DNA from: an uncultured Clostridia bacterium
GTDB taxonomy: Bacteria > Bacillota > Clostridia > Christensenellales > Borkfalkiaceae
Direction: 5' to 3'
NCBI GenBank assembly: GCA_949878885.1
Contig: CATLBN010000004.1
Span: 1 to 64,000 of the forward strand
Length of the DNA stretch: 64,000 nucleotides
Shown: positions 38,601 to 48,705 of the stretch, one piece after another
How positions within the stretch are numbered: position 1 is the first letter of the stretch
How the letters are laid out: each line of letters opens with the position of its first letter
The notes under the pieces: model-generated
Databases searched by the model: none
What the model was told of the DNA's origin: nothing
The model's input: only the letters and a program-made list of their open reading frames with translations
Program-made: the position numbers and the translations under genes

Positions 38601-39076
38601 TCCGCGGCATATTCGCGGGTGTAACCCATATTTACAAGTTTTTGCGGAAGCGCGGCAAAGTCGTAGTCGCCGCCCTTTTCAAACGTTATCGCCTCTATTT
38701 CATAAGGAAACAGCTGCATTACCGCTTCCACGTCGCAAACAACTATATCAGCACCGTTCAAAAGACTGTAAACGGCGCATATACGGCGGTATAACGCGTC
38801 TTTTGAAAGCGCGTCCTTATATAAAATAACTTCGTCCTTGGCGCAAAGCAGTACGCTGTTTTTAGTTGTAAGCGAGCTTACGGAATTATAAATTTTACCT
38901 GCCGATACAGAATCTGCGGCTATATATAAAACTTTTCCGTCAATAACCGAAGCCAATAAACTTTTATGCGCGTCTGAAAGCCCGAAAGCCGCCGTCGGCG
39001 TGCCGAGGCGGATATCGTTTTCCAAGGCGGGATATTCGCCCTGTAAATTTTTAAATGTAAAAAAGCCGTTTTTCAA
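35663..39076 (-). CDS. mfd: Transcription-repair coupling factor
   Basis: CarD-like RID region (DYCVHEKHGVGRI), LCGDVGYGKTEVALRA, VLDEEQRFGVEHKE, QLRGRVGR. Confidence 0.97.
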   Translation of the reverse strand: MKNGFFTFKNLQGEYPALENDIRLGTPTAAFGLSDAHKSLLASVIDGKVLYIAADSVSAGKIYNSVSSLTTKNSVLLCAKDEVILYKDALSKDALYRRICAVYSLLNGADIVVCDVEAVMQLFPYEIEAITFEKGGDYDFAALPQKLVNMGYTREYAADNKGSFAVRGDILDIFPINTDNPVRVDFFGDTVEKIRPYDSISGERLEESLSVTVVAAADINIKDNEIAEIKDTLAKEVKKSVNVKAYERARAIESEICSKLDLKVPFSGASFLAPILDCTRSIFDLLPKNTLIIFDECNNINEIANGIYKEHTERVNDLKNGGEAFSFSQNQLLEPEKLFGGFTKYRTLALQIFTSGTRFFRPLKTYNFRSTPAPSYLNALPQFISDCKSWIQNGYRVLAFAGSVQRYDKLSDELSQAYLPVYSVPDRLEALRGVAVSSAELEHGLIIHECKLVIIGSGDLFTKSVTKRIKKRRGDMFVAPEIGDYCVHEKHGVGRITGTKKIETTDGIKEYISIEYKGGDSLYVPVEQMDVLSKYVGEQNPSLSKIGGADFERVKDRIRQSIKKLAFDLKELYAERNGKVGFCFPANEVMMQEFEDAFYYEETPDQLSSIEEIKSDMCSEKVMDRLLCGDVGYGKTEVALRAIYLCVLGGKQAAFMCPSTVLSEQHYNTACERFKQFGVRVEVLNRFRTPAKQQKVLQALANGDVDVIIGTHRLLSDDVKFYDLGLLVLDEEQRFGVEHKEKIKHIKNNIDCLTMTATPIPRTLHMSLAGIRDISTINTPPSKRLPVQTYVVEESETLIRDACIREISRGGQAFILYNRVETISSFAGRIAEILPEAKVCYAHGRMDRDVLENSVFSFYRGEKNILVTTTIIENGIDLPNANTIVVIDADRLGISQLYQLRGRVGRGARLAQAYFTFKPEKVMTGDAVERLKAIMRFTELGSGFKIAMRDLEIRGAGNVLGAEQHGHMDKVGYELYSKLLKEELTGDKQLSTELDVKATAYIPESYVESSAGRLDCYKQIAEIRSVEDYKRVCMSIEDNYGSMPQEVLNLLIIAVLKSYASKFNVKKISVDAKNGSLELASLNALKHNGLAAALQKYSSFVKLSMAKAPLIVFDAAASPQKTMLAMTKFLKFAVSLG

Positions 39077-39096
39077 AGTTTTACCGTCAAAAATAT

Positions 39097-39660
39097 TCAG
39101 CCGTTATAACAGGTCATCACTCGCTCTACCGCTTTGCCGCTTGCTATTTCGATAGCCGCATCCGCCGCACGGTTTGAAGCCGAAATAAACAGCTCGTAAT
39201 CTTCTTTTTTTATTTCCGAAAGAACGTAATTTATAATAGGAATATCAACTTGCGAATCCCTTATACCTATGCGAATGCGCGTAAAATTCTGCGTGCCTAT
39301 TTCGGCTATTACGGAACGCATTCCGTTGTGCGTTCCCGCGCTGCCGCAAGGGCGTATTCTTACGCTGCCTTTGGGTATGTCGTAATCGTCGTAAATAACT
39401 ATTAAATGCGCAGGGTCCGTTTTATATTTTGCAAGCAGCTGTTTAACCGCTCTGCCGCTTGCGTTCATATAAGTTACGGGACGAGCCAATATTATTTTTT
39501 CGCCGTTTAAATTAGCTTCCGCCACGTACGACTCGCATTCTTTTTTTTTGAACTTTACGTTAAGCTTTGCAGCAACGCCGCCTACTCCCATATAACCTAC
39601 GTTATGGAATGTTTTAAAATATTTTTTTTCCGGATTGCCCAATCCCACAATTATAAACAT
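39097..39660 (-). CDS. pth: Peptidyl-tRNA hydrolase
   Basis: IIVGLGNPEKKYFKTFHNVGYM; IYDDYDIPKGSVRIRPCGSAGTHNGMRSV. Confidence 0.96.
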   Translation of the reverse strand: MFIIVGLGNPEKKYFKTFHNVGYMGVGGVAAKLNVKFKKKECESYVAEANLNGEKIILARPVTYMNASGRAVKQLLAKYKTDPAHLIVIYDDYDIPKGSVRIRPCGSAGTHNGMRSVIAEIGTQNFTRIRIGIRDSQVDIPIINYVLSEIKKEDYELFISASNRAADAAIEIASGKAVERVMTCYNG

Positions 39661-39671
39661 ACTTTCCTTTT

Positions 39672-39701
39672 AAAAAAGCCGCCTTTAAAAGCGGCTTTTT
39701 T
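39672..39701 (-). terminator. Hairpin terminator after prs
   Basis: aaaaaagccgc-ctttaaaa-gcggctttttt. Confidence 0.8.
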
Positions 39702-39723
39702 TAACTTTTATTTAATTATTTAC

Positions 39724-40671
39724 TCAGTCGTAAATTTTTGACATAGACTTGTCCAAATAAACGTTTTCTATTGCGGAAGCAAATATCGGCGCAGTAGAAA
39801 TTATTTTGAATATAGGAAGCATCTTTTCTTTGGGAATATTTATAGTGTCCAAAATAGCAAGCTCGGTTATGGGAGAATTTGCTATACGCTCGATAGCAGG
39901 TCCTGATAGAACGCCGTGCGAGCAGCAGGCGTATATTTCTTTTGCGCCCGCTTCTTTCAAAGCTTTTGCGCCCTGAACTATAGTTCCGGCGGTATCAATC
40001 ATATCGTCTACCATAAGGCAGTTTTTACCCTCTACGTCGCCGATTATGTTCATTACTTCCATAACGTTTGCTTTGGGACGGCGCTTATCTATAATCGCCA
40101 TTTTTGCGTCCATCCTCGCCGCAACTTTTCTTGCGCGGGCTACAGAGCCTATATCGGGCGAAACTACTACGAAGTTATCGTCTACTTTGGGTTTAAAATA
40201 ATTGTAAAGCGTGGGTCCACCCACTAAATTGTCCAACGGAATATCGAAAAATCCCTGTATCTGCATACAGTGCAAGTCCATTGTCAGCACTCTGTCGGCG
40301 CCTGCGGAGGTAATTAAATTGGCAACGAGTTTTGCTGTAATAGGTTCGCGCGAGCGTGCCTTTCTGTCTTGACGGGCATAGCCGAAATAAGGTATAACGG
40401 CGGTAATTCTGCCTGCGCTTGCGCGGCGTGCCGCGTCAATCATAATTAAAAGTTCCATAAGATTTGTGTTTACGGGACCGCTTGTAGATTGAACGAGGAA
40501 AACGTCCATTCCGCGGATTGTTTCCGCATAGCGAACATAAATTTCGCCGTCTGAAAAATGCGTTACTTCCATTTCGCCGAGCGTTGTATTAAGCTTTGCC
40601 GCTATTTTTTCGGCGAGAGGTCTGTTGGAATTTCCCGAAAAAATCTTGATTTCGTTGCCGTGGTTAATCAT
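39724..40671 (-). CDS. prs: Ribose-phosphate pyrophosphokinase
   Basis: [63 protein letters not shown]. Confidence 0.97.
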   Translation of the reverse strand: MINHGNEIKIFSGNSNRPLAEKIAAKLNTTLGEMEVTHFSDGEIYVRYAETIRGMDVFLVQSTSGPVNTNLMELLIMIDAARRASAGRITAVIPYFGYARQDRKARSREPITAKLVANLITSAGADRVLTMDLHCMQIQGFFDIPLDNLVGGPTLYNYFKPKVDDNFVVVSPDIGSVARARKVAARMDAKMAIIDKRRPKANVMEVMNIIGDVEGKNCLMVDDMIDTAGTIVQGAKALKEAGAKEIYACCSHGVLSGPAIERIANSPITELAILDTINIPKEKMLPIFKIISTAPIFASAIENVYLDKSMSKIYD

Positions 40672-40811
40672 TAGGTTTTTCCTCCGATAATCTTGTGTAT
40701 TTTCAAAAAGACTTTACCGTCTGTTTTGTCTATATTAAGTTTTCCTTATCTATTCTATAATTACCGTTTGATATTGTCAACTAACTTAGCGTGCTTGTAC
40801 TATTTGTTAGT

Positions 40812-41303
40812 TTACAAATCACAACTGTTATTTTCTTGCAGATTTTGTTTTTTTAATTTTTCTTTATTACGCATTTCAGAAAAAAACGAGGTTAAAATTT
40901 CGGCGCACTCGGCTTCCATTACGCCGCCTTCAACCTCTATTTTATGATTGACTAAATTAGACTCGGCAATAAGCGCGGTAAGCGACCTGCCCTTAGCTTC
41001 GTACGCGCCGAAATAAACTTTTTTTATACGGGCGTTAAGCATTGTGCCCATACACATAGGACACGGTTCAAGCGTTACGTAAACTTCGCATTCCGGCAAC
41101 CGCCAGCTTTTAAATTTTTTACAGGCTTTTTGAATTGCCTCCACTTCGGCGTGGGCCGTTGCAATTTGCAGTTTCGTGCGGCGGTTATGCCCGCGCGAAA
41201 TAATTTTGCCGTTTGCAACCACAACCGCGCCTATAGGCACTTCTCCCTCGTCAAAAGCTTTACGCGCGCATTTCAGCGCCGCTTTCATAAATTTATTTTC
41301 CAT
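40812..41303 (-). CDS. tadA: tRNA-specific adenosine deaminase
   Basis: AHAEVEAIQKA; YVTLEPCPMCMGTMLNARI. Start at 41303 (MENKF) preferred over 41315. Confidence 0.93.
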   Translation of the reverse strand: MENKFMKAALKCARKAFDEGEVPIGAVVVANGKIISRGHNRRTKLQIATAHAEVEAIQKACKKFKSWRLPECEVYVTLEPCPMCMGTMLNARIKKVYFGAYEAKGRSLTALIAESNLVNHKIEVEGGVMEAECAEILTSFFSEMRNKEKLKKQNLQENNSCDL

Positions 41304-42024
41304 AGTTTTCCACAAAAAATTTGAGTACGTTAAAACATTTTTTCAGTTTGGATATTTGCGTTATGGGATGATTTAGATTATCGGAACCGCATTCTAACGT
41401 GTAAGCCGGTATGCACAGTTTCTGCAAGCACCAATCCTTATATCCGCCTGCCGAGCCGTATATTTTTTTAACTTCGTATCCTGTTGATTTTTTTAACAGT
41501 TCCGCGCCGTACCTGTCGCCCTTTCCGCCGAATTCCCAATAAATTTCTTCGCCCTTGGTATGAAAACTCAAAGTTACGAACGGCCGCACTTTAAGCGTAA
41601 AATCGCGCAGGGCAGAAGTTTCGGGTTCGGAGAAAGGACAATCGCCAACGCAGTTTTCACTGCCTCGGACGGACGTATTAAGCCTGCCTGTCCCCCAATC
41701 CGCATCAAAATTGCAATTTAAATCGACGCCGCGCGCGTTAGCTTTCCAAAGAGGCTGTGAAGTTTGCGATAAAAAGGCGCCGTCGGGATTAAGAAGCGGT
41801 ATTATCCAGCCTCCACCGCACCTAACAGATTTTTTTATATGCCTTAACGCAAGACGCGCCGTTATCCATTCGCGTGCGTGCACTGCATACACCGCTATAA
41901 ACTGCCTGCCTGTAAGTTCCCCTACGTGAAACGCAAAAATTTCGCGGTTTTGACAGGTATAGCCTATTACGCATTTCTTTTTATCGTAACTTTGGTAAAA
42001 AAGTCTTACTTCTTCGTATATCAC
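41293..42024 (-). CDS. M14-family zinc carboxypeptidase
   Basis: HAREWIT zinc motif, NPDG, GVDLNCNFD, LSFHTKG, YTLECG. Confidence 0.85.
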   Translation of the reverse strand: MIYEEVRLFYQSYDKKKCVIGYTCQNREIFAFHVGELTGRQFIAVYAVHAREWITARLALRHIKKSVRCGGGWIIPLLNPDGAFLSQTSQPLWKANARGVDLNCNFDADWGTGRLNTSVRGSENCVGDCPFSEPETSALRDFTLKVRPFVTLSFHTKGEEIYWEFGGKGDRYGAELLKKSTGYEVKKIYGSAGGYKDWCLQKLCIPAYTLECGSDNLNHPITQISKLKKCFNVLKFFVENYGK

Positions 42025-42069
42025 ATAATAGAATATGCAATTTACCTGTTTCGATATTCTGAACGGCTG

Positions 42070-42507
42070 TTACTTATGATATTCCGAACCGCCGTTTATC
42101 ATAAACGCGCGGTAAATCTGTTCGGCAAGAATTACGCGCATAAGCTGATGCGGAAATGTCATATCGGAAAACGAAATACGAAAATCCGCGCGCTCTTTAA
42201 CTTTTTCGGAAAGCCCGTGCGACGAGCCGATTACAAAAGTTATTTGTTCCCCTCTGTCCGTAAGATTTTTTATTTCGGAGGCAAAATTCAAGCTTGAAAG
42301 CTTTTTACCTTCTATACAAAGCGCAAAAACGTAACCTTTCATAGCTTTGCAAATACCGTCCGCTTCGTCTTCTATGCTTTTACCTTCAGGCAGTTCGCGT
42401 ACCTCGGTTTTGGCAAAACGTGAAAGACGTTTAAGATATTCCGCCATTGCCGAACGGTAAAAATCTTCTTTAATTTTGCCCACGCATAAAATTGTTATTT
42501 TAAACAT
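42070..42507 (-). CDS. rlmH: 23S rRNA (pseudouridine-N3-) methyltransferase RlmH
   Basis: FKITILCVGKIKEDFYRSAMAEYLKRL; FVIGSSHGLSEKV; MTFPHQLMRVILAEQIYRA. Confidence 0.96.
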   Translation of the reverse strand: MFKITILCVGKIKEDFYRSAMAEYLKRLSRFAKTEVRELPEGKSIEDEADGICKAMKGYVFALCIEGKKLSSLNFASEIKNLTDRGEQITFVIGSSHGLSEKVKERADFRISFSDMTFPHQLMRVILAEQIYRAFMINGGSEYHK

Positions 42508-43465
42508 TTTGCATTAAAGCCTCCGCAAACGCCGCTATCCAGAACAAAGCCATTACGGCAATACCCGCACAAGCGTACACAAAAAATACTTTTACGCTGT
42601 TTTTTTGGCATTTTAAAAGTTCTTTTTTATCGAAAATAAGCCAAAGCACGCCGCCGACAAGACAGAGAGCACCTATAACAATGAGTGCAATGTTTAACCC
42701 CTGCGGAAACAGAAAATTTCCGTTTTCGTCCGCACCGACGCAAACGCCCAGAATTATTACAAGTGCGTTGTTTATAAAGTGCATTATTACGGAAGGCAGA
42801 ATCGAACCTGAGCGCACCGCTATAAACGCAAACAGGCAGCCTGCGATAAATTGGTAAACCGTTTGCTCCGGCGACCCGTGAAAAAGCGAAAACGCAAATC
42901 CCGTTAAAAGTATTGCGCGCACGCTGCCCACAGAATGCAGTAAACTTTGCAGAATAACGCCGCGGAAAAGCAATTCTTCGAAAACCGCCGGAAGCAGTGC
43001 TATTACAAGTACTGCAGGCAGAACTTCCCAACCTTTGAGTCCCAATAAAAATTCCGAAATTTTAACTGTTTGTTCCGATGTATTTAAATTGAAAAGTTTT
43101 AAAAACAAGTCGTTTATACGGTTCAGCGCAAAAAAAAGACCGAAAACAAGCAAAAGCGCTATAACGTAATATTTAACTCCGCATTTTACCGGCACGGTTT
43201 CTTTTATTTTTACTTTTCGTAATGCAAGCGTTAAAAATACGCCGGCGGCTATTCCTATAGGCGAAGCAATAAAAATAAGATAGATATAAGCAGTACTCCA
43301 TTGCTCTATCTTTGCCAACACAATTAATCCGTTTACAAGCAACGAAACTACAACGTACGTTACAGCCGTTATGCTGTAAGCAAAACCGCCCGTAGCAGAA
43401 TTAAGCTTTGGATTTGCCGTATTAATTTGTTTTTCGGGAATAGTTTCCATAATTTGATTATACAT
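42500..43465 (-). CDS. CPBP-family intramembrane glutamic endopeptidase
   Basis: PAVFEELLFRGVILQSLL; FSLFHGSPEQ; polytopic. Confidence 0.9.
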   Translation of the reverse strand: MYNQIMETIPEKQINTANPKLNSATGGFAYSITAVTYVVVSLLVNGLIVLAKIEQWSTAYIYLIFIASPIGIAAGVFLTLALRKVKIKETVPVKCGVKYYVIALLLVFGLFFALNRINDLFLKLFNLNTSEQTVKISEFLLGLKGWEVLPAVLVIALLPAVFEELLFRGVILQSLLHSVGSVRAILLTGFAFSLFHGSPEQTVYQFIAGCLFAFIAVRSGSILPSVIMHFINNALVIILGVCVGADENGNFLFPQGLNIALIVIGALCLVGGVLWLIFDKKELLKCQKNSVKVFFVYACAGIAVMALFWIAAFAEALMQNV

Positions 43466-43528
43466 TAAAAACCGCGTTATGTAAAATATTTAATTTACTT
43501 TTAAAAAATTTTGTTATAAAATAAAGTT

Positions 43529-44365
43529 ATGCGAAAGATTAATACCCAAACAATAGAACAAAACGTTTATTCTATGGCAATGCGCGCAGGCGTGAATTTG
43601 ACGGCTTCTTGCAAAGCAGCTTTGATGAACGCGGAAAAAGCCGAAAGCGGCGCGGCAAAGTTCGCCTTGCAAACGCTTTTGCAGAACTGCGAAACGGCAA
43701 GTAAAAACGATATGCCGGTTTGTCAGGACACAGGTATGTCGGTTGTAATTTTAAAAATAGGTCAGCAAGTATTTTTGGAAGGCAAACCGCTTATAAAAGC
43801 CGTGAACGACGGCGTTCGCAGAGCTTACGCCGACGGGTATTTCAGAAAATCGATTTGCGACCCCGTAACACGCGAAAACACAGGAGATAATACTCCCGCC
43901 GCCGTACACACCGAAATAACCGAAGGCGACGCTGTGGAAATTATTTTTATGCCTAAAGGGTTTGGCAGCGAGAATATGTCGCGTTTGTTTATGCTTAAAC
44001 CGGCGCAAGGCGTAAACGGCATTATAGACGCAATTACCCAAACGGTACAACTTGCAGGTTCGCGCCCCTGCCCTCCCGTTTACGTAGGCGTAGGAATAGG
44101 CGGCAGTTTCGATACGTGCGCTTACCTTGCAAAAAAAGCGTTAACACGGGATATAGGCAGCTTTAACAAACGTGCGGATATAGCCGAAATAGAACGCGCC
44201 GCACTTGAAAAAATTAACGGACTTGACATAGGCTGCCAAGGCTTTCACGGAAAAGTTACAGCGCTTGGCGTTGCCTGCGAATGGGCGCACACCCATATTG
44301 CAGGACTTCCTGTAGCAGTAAACATTCAATGCCACTGCGTGCGCTGCGAAAAGGTGCGTATATGA
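43529..44365 (+). CDS. Fumarate hydratase/tartrate dehydratase alpha-type subunit
   Basis: PVCQDTGMSVVILKIG; VGVGIGGSFDTCAYLAKKAL. Confidence 0.93.
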   Translation: MRKINTQTIEQNVYSMAMRAGVNLTASCKAALMNAEKAESGAAKFALQTLLQNCETASKNDMPVCQDTGMSVVILKIGQQVFLEGKPLIKAVNDGVRRAYADGYFRKSICDPVTRENTGDNTPAAVHTEITEGDAVEIIFMPKGFGSENMSRLFMLKPAQGVNGIIDAITQTVQLAGSRPCPPVYVGVGIGGSFDTCAYLAKKALTRDIGSFNKRADIAEIERAALEKINGLDIGCQGFHGKVTALGVACEWAHTHIAGLPVAVNIQCHCVRCEKVRI

Positions 44366-44880
44366 AAAAAATAAATTTGCCCATTACAAAAAAAGACGCC
44401 GAAAGCTTAAAAGCAGGCGAAAGCGTTCTTATTTCAGGCGTAATACTCACAGCAAGAGATTGCGCTCACAAACGCATTTTTGAAATATTGGACGATGGCG
44501 CTCCGCTGCCGTTTAAAATTAAAAACGCGGTTATTTATTATGCCGGACCTTGCCCGGCAAAACCCGAAAACGCTTCGGGGAGCTGCGGTCCCACTACCTC
44601 TGCCAGAATGGAAAGTTTTGCGCCGAGGCTTTTGGATTTGGGTTTGAGCGCCGTTATAGGCAAGGGAGAAATGAACGACGAAACCATAGCCGCAATTATA
44701 AAAAACAAAGCAGTTTATTTTGCCGCTATCGGTGGCGCGGGGGCGCTTTACGGCAAAGCTATTAAAAGCAGCGAATGCATTGCGTTCCCCGAACTTCTTT
44801 CCGAAGCCGTTTACAAACTTGAAGTTGAAGATTTTCCTGCAGTGGTGGCTTACGACTGCCGCGGCGGAAGCATATATTGA
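44362..44880 (+). CDS. Fumarate hydratase beta-type subunit
   Basis: MKKINLPITKKDAESLKAGESVLISGVILTARD; GSCGPTTSARM; GKGEM. Start corrected to 44362 (ATGA overlap). Confidence 0.93.
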   Translation: MKKINLPITKKDAESLKAGESVLISGVILTARDCAHKRIFEILDDGAPLPFKIKNAVIYYAGPCPAKPENASGSCGPTTSARMESFAPRLLDLGLSAVIGKGEMNDETIAAIIKNKAVYFAAIGGAGALYGKAIKSSECIAFPELLSEAVYKLEVEDFPAVVAYDCRGGSIY

Positions 44881-44940
44881 TTTATATGTAAAATAAGTTG
44901 ACTTTGATTTAATTAAAATGTATAATTTTTTCAATAGTAA

Positions 44941-45170
44941 AAGCTATGACCGAGACAGACGCTTGAAACAGCCGATTTCAGAGAGAAAAACCCAAAAGGG
45001 CTGAAAGGTTTTTCATTTGGCACAAGCGGTATTCACTCGCGAGCCGACGGGCGAAAAATGCAGTAGTCCGCTCCGTTTATCTGCGTTAAAGATATAATTG
45101 AGGCGGCAATATGCCGCGAATACAGGTGGTACCGCGAAATTTCGCCCTGTGCTTTGCACAGGGCTTTTAT
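44941..45170 (+). promoter_or_regulatory. T-box leader (tRNA-Phe) upstream of pheST
   Basis: AATACAGGTGGTACCGCG antiterminator T-box; terminator gccctgtgc-ttt-gcacagggc-tttt; probable specifier TTC at 45032-45034. Confidence 0.93.
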
Positions 45171-45188
45171 ATTATATCAGGAGTAATT

Positions 45189-46211
45189 ATGCAAGAAAAA
45201 ATCAACGAAATAGAAAGACAGATTGACGAAACGGTAAAAGACGTTAAATCAAGCAGAAGTTTGCAGGAAATTAAGCAAAAATTTTTGGGAAGAACGGGCA
45301 AAATATCCGAACTTATGAAAAATATGCGCGACGTACCTCCTGAACAGCGCCCCTCTATGGGAAAAGTTCTTAACGCGCTTAGAATATGGGCGGAAGAAAA
45401 ATTCGGAGCATTGGAAGCCGCACTTAAAGAAGCGGAGCTTAAAAAGAAATACGAAGTTGAAAAAATAGACGTAACCTTACCGGGTAAATTTACACCCGGC
45501 GGCGCATACCATCCCAACACTCTTGTTAAAAACGAACTCGTGTCTATTTTCTCCGGAATGGGTTTCGAAGTTTTTGAAGGTCCGGAAATAGAAAACGATT
45601 ATTACAATTTTACTGCGCTGAACACACCGGCAGACCATCCGGCGCGGGATATGCAGGATACTTTTTATCTTTCCAAAGATTTGCTTTTGCGTACGCAGAC
45701 GTCCGCAGGGCAAATAAGATATATGGAAAATAAAAAGCCTCCGTTAAAAGTTTTATCCCCCGGAAAAGTTTACAGAAGCGACGACGACGCCACCCACTCC
45801 CCTATGTTTTCGCAAATGGAAGGGCTTGTAGTGGACAAAGGCATTACACTTTGCGATTTGAAAGGCATGCTTGACGAATTTGCAAAGAAAGTTTTCGGCA
45901 ACAGCGTTAAAACCAGACTTCGCCCCTCCTATTTCCCGTTTACAGAACCCAGCGTTGAAGTTGACGTGAGTTGCAGCGAATGCGGCGGAAAAGGCTGCAG
46001 ACTTTGTAAGGGAACGGGTTGGATTGAAGTGCTTGGCGCAGGTATGGTAAACAGACGCGTTTTGGAAATTTGCGGCATAGACCCCGATATATATACAGGT
46101 TTTGCTTTCGGAATGGGTATTGAACGAATTGCAATGCTTAAATACGGAATCAATAATATGAAATTTCTGTTTGAAGGCGACACAAGGCTTTTAAAACAGT
46201 TTAAAGCGTGA
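45189..46211 (+). CDS. pheS: Phenylalanine-tRNA ligase alpha subunit
   Basis: [34 protein letters not shown]; starts [11 protein letters not shown] at 45189, ORF track start (45111) lies in the T-box. Confidence 0.97.
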   Translation: MQEKINEIERQIDETVKDVKSSRSLQEIKQKFLGRTGKISELMKNMRDVPPEQRPSMGKVLNALRIWAEEKFGALEAALKEAELKKKYEVEKIDVTLPGKFTPGGAYHPNTLVKNELVSIFSGMGFEVFEGPEIENDYYNFTALNTPADHPARDMQDTFYLSKDLLLRTQTSAGQIRYMENKKPPLKVLSPGKVYRSDDDATHSPMFSQMEGLVVDKGITLCDLKGMLDEFAKKVFGNSVKTRLRPSYFPFTEPSVEVDVSCSECGGKGCRLCKGTGWIEVLGAGMVNRRVLEICGIDPDIYTGFAFGMGIERIAMLKYGINNMKFLFEGDTRLLKQFKA

Positions 46212-46220
46212 GGTAAAAAA

Positions 46221-48635
46221 ATGAAAGCACCGTTAAGTTGGCTGAAAGATTACGTAGATATAGACGTTACCGCCGAACAATTAAAAGATAAGCTGTTTTC
46301 GTGCGGGTTTGAAGTTGAAGAACTAATAGATATAGGAAAAGATATTTCCGGCGTTGTCGTAGGCGAAGTTACAGACTGTCAGCCCATTGAAGGAACACAT
46401 CTTTCCAAATGCAAAGTCGATTGCGGCAACAAGGGAATATTTCAGATTTGCTGCGGCGCAGACAATGTAAAAACCGGAATAAAAGCCCCCTGTGCGCTTG
46501 TAGGCGCAACCGTGTACGCAACCGGTAAAGACCACGTTACGGTTGAAGGAGTTGTTACAATTAAAAAAGGCAAACTGCGCGGAGTTGAGTCGGAAGGTAT
46601 GCTTTGTTCTGGCGCGGAACTCGGCGTTAACGGAGATATGTTTGAAGGCGGCGACTACTGCGGACTTCTGCTGCTCCCCACCGACAGTAAAAACGGCGAA
46701 GACGTAAAACATATTTTAGGACTTGACGACTATATTTTTGATATTGCGGTAACGGCTAACCGACCCGATTGTCAAAGCATTTACGGAATTGCAAGAGAAA
46801 TCGCGGCGCTGTTGGGCAAACAAGTAAAAGCGCCCGATTGCACATATAAAGAAGTTAAGGGAAACTGCAAAGACATTGAGATTTTGAACTTTGCCCCCGA
46901 TATATGCCCCAGATACATCGGTCACTACGTTACAAACGTTAAAATTTCAACCTCCCCTGCCTGGCTTAGAAAACGGCTTGCGCTGTGCGGATTGCGTTCT
47001 ATAAGCAACGTAGTGGATATAACCAATTTTGTTTTATTGGAATTGGGTCAGCCGATGCACGCGTTTGATTTAAGAACGCTTGAAGGGCGGAAAGTCGTAG
47101 TGCGCAGAGCCGAAAAAGGCGAAACGATAGTCACCTTAGACGGTAATAAATTTGAGTTAAACAGCGATAACTTAGTGATATGCGACGGGCAAAAGCCCTG
47201 TGCGCTTGCCGGTATTATGGGCGGAGAGAACAGCGAAATCCGCGATGATACAGCCGAAGTTTTATTTGAAGCGGCAAAGTTTGCACGCGACAGTGTGCGC
47301 AAAACCGCAAGGGCTTTGGGGCAGCACTCGGACAGTTCTTCGCTGTTTGAAAAAGGCGTTAACGAATACACAACCGAAATGGCAATGGGACGCGCGTTAA
47401 ATCTTATTCAAACACTCGGCTGCGGAACCGTAACAACAGTTCATAAAGACGTTACTACAAAATACTCCAACCTTGCAGAAAAGAAAATGGTTGCAAACTT
47501 GGATAAAATAAACGCTTTACTAGGAATAAAAGTACCCGAAGCGAAAGCCGTTGATATTTTAAAGCGTTTGAACTTCGGTGTAGAAAAAAACGGCTCCGAA
47601 CTTAATATTACCGTGCCGCGCTACCGCGAAGATATTGACGGTTATCCGGATATTGCAGAAGAAATTATAAGATTTTACGGTTATGACAATATTGAAGGCA
47701 CGTTCCTCCCCTCCGCTTCCATAACAAACGGCGGTTACAGCAAAGCCCAAAAAGCAGAAATGCGGCTTAAAGATACGCTTGTCGGCAAGGGGCTTTACGA
47801 AATTTCCACTTATTCGTTTATATCCGCAAAAGATTTGGATATGCTGCATTTCCCAGACGATGCAGAAGAAAGACGCGCAATTAAAATTCTTAACCCCATA
47901 AGCGAAGATTTGTCACTGATGCGCACGACCCTTGCCCCCTCTATGATTAACACGGCGGTAAGAAATTTAAGGCGCGGAAATATGGAAGGCAAGCTGTTTG
48001 AAATTGCAAACGTGTATCTTGCCGACGAACTGCCCGTTAAAAATTTCCCTAAGGAGCGTTCCAAACTATGCATAGGCGTTTGGGGAAAATACGGATTTTT
48101 CGACTTGAAAGGCATTACGGAATGCATTGCCGAAACGCTTAATACCGAATTCGAATACCTGCCTGCTCAAAAAATTTTTCTGCATCCCGGTATAACGGCA
48201 AAAATATTATGCGACGGCGCAGAAGTGGGATATATAGGTATGCTTTCTCCCGAAATTTCAAACGAACTTGCGCTTGACAGAGTTATACACATAGCCGAAC
48301 TTGACTATGAAGAACTTAAAAAGCACGAGCGCACTTTTAAGTTTGCTCCGTTACCTAAGTTTGCCGAATTTACGCGCGACTTGGCTTTGACTTGCGACAG
48401 AGCCGTTACCTGCGCGGAGATACAAAAAGAAATATTTGCGGCTTGCAAATACGTTTCCGCGGTAAAACTTTTTGACGTATATATGAGCGAACAGCTTGGA
48501 AGCAGCAAAAAATCTATGGCTTTCAGCGTTACTTTTACACCCAAAGACGAACAAATCGACGATAAAATAGACGGCTACGTTAAGAAAATTTTAACAAATC
48601 TTAAAAACAAACTTGATATTTCTTTAAGAAATTAA
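46221..48635 (+). CDS. pheT: Phenylalanine-tRNA ligase beta subunit
   Basis: MKAPLSWLKDYVDIDVTAEQLKDKLFSCGFEVEEL; FDVYMSEQLGSSKKSMAFSVTF. Confidence 0.97.
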   Translation: MKAPLSWLKDYVDIDVTAEQLKDKLFSCGFEVEELIDIGKDISGVVVGEVTDCQPIEGTHLSKCKVDCGNKGIFQICCGADNVKTGIKAPCALVGATVYATGKDHVTVEGVVTIKKGKLRGVESEGMLCSGAELGVNGDMFEGGDYCGLLLLPTDSKNGEDVKHILGLDDYIFDIAVTANRPDCQSIYGIAREIAALLGKQVKAPDCTYKEVKGNCKDIEILNFAPDICPRYIGHYVTNVKISTSPAWLRKRLALCGLRSISNVVDITNFVLLELGQPMHAFDLRTLEGRKVVVRRAEKGETIVTLDGNKFELNSDNLVICDGQKPCALAGIMGGENSEIRDDTAEVLFEAAKFARDSVRKTARALGQHSDSSSLFEKGVNEYTTEMAMGRALNLIQTLGCGTVTTVHKDVTTKYSNLAEKKMVANLDKINALLGIKVPEAKAVDILKRLNFGVEKNGSELNITVPRYREDIDGYPDIAEEIIRFYGYDNIEGTFLPSASITNGGYSKAQKAEMRLKDTLVGKGLYEISTYSFISAKDLDMLHFPDDAEERRAIKILNPISEDLSLMRTTLAPSMINTAVRNLRRGNMEGKLFEIANVYLADELPVKNFPKERSKLCIGVWGKYGFFDLKGITECIAETLNTEFEYLPAQKIFLHPGITAKILCDGAEVGYIGMLSPEISNELALDRVIHIAELDYEELKKHERTFKFAPLPKFAEFTRDLALTCDRAVTCAEIQKEIFAACKYVSAVKLFDVYMSEQLGSSKKSMAFSVTFTPKDEQIDDKIDGYVKKILTNLKNKLDISLRN

Positions 48636-48673
48636 TAACGCACTGTTAAATTTACGGTTTTATAACAAAATAA

Positions 48674-48702
48674 TCCGCGCGCTGCGTAATGCAGCGCGCG
48701 GA
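48674..48702. terminator. Convergent terminator pheT / yunB
   Basis: tccgcgcgctgc-gtaat-gcagcgcgcgga then aaatttatttttt. Confidence 0.75.
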
Positions 48703-48705
48703 AAT

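Noticed and set aside
45111-45188. Extended PheS N-terminus [26 protein letters not shown]
   Set aside because: This is translation of the T-box antiterminator/terminator region.
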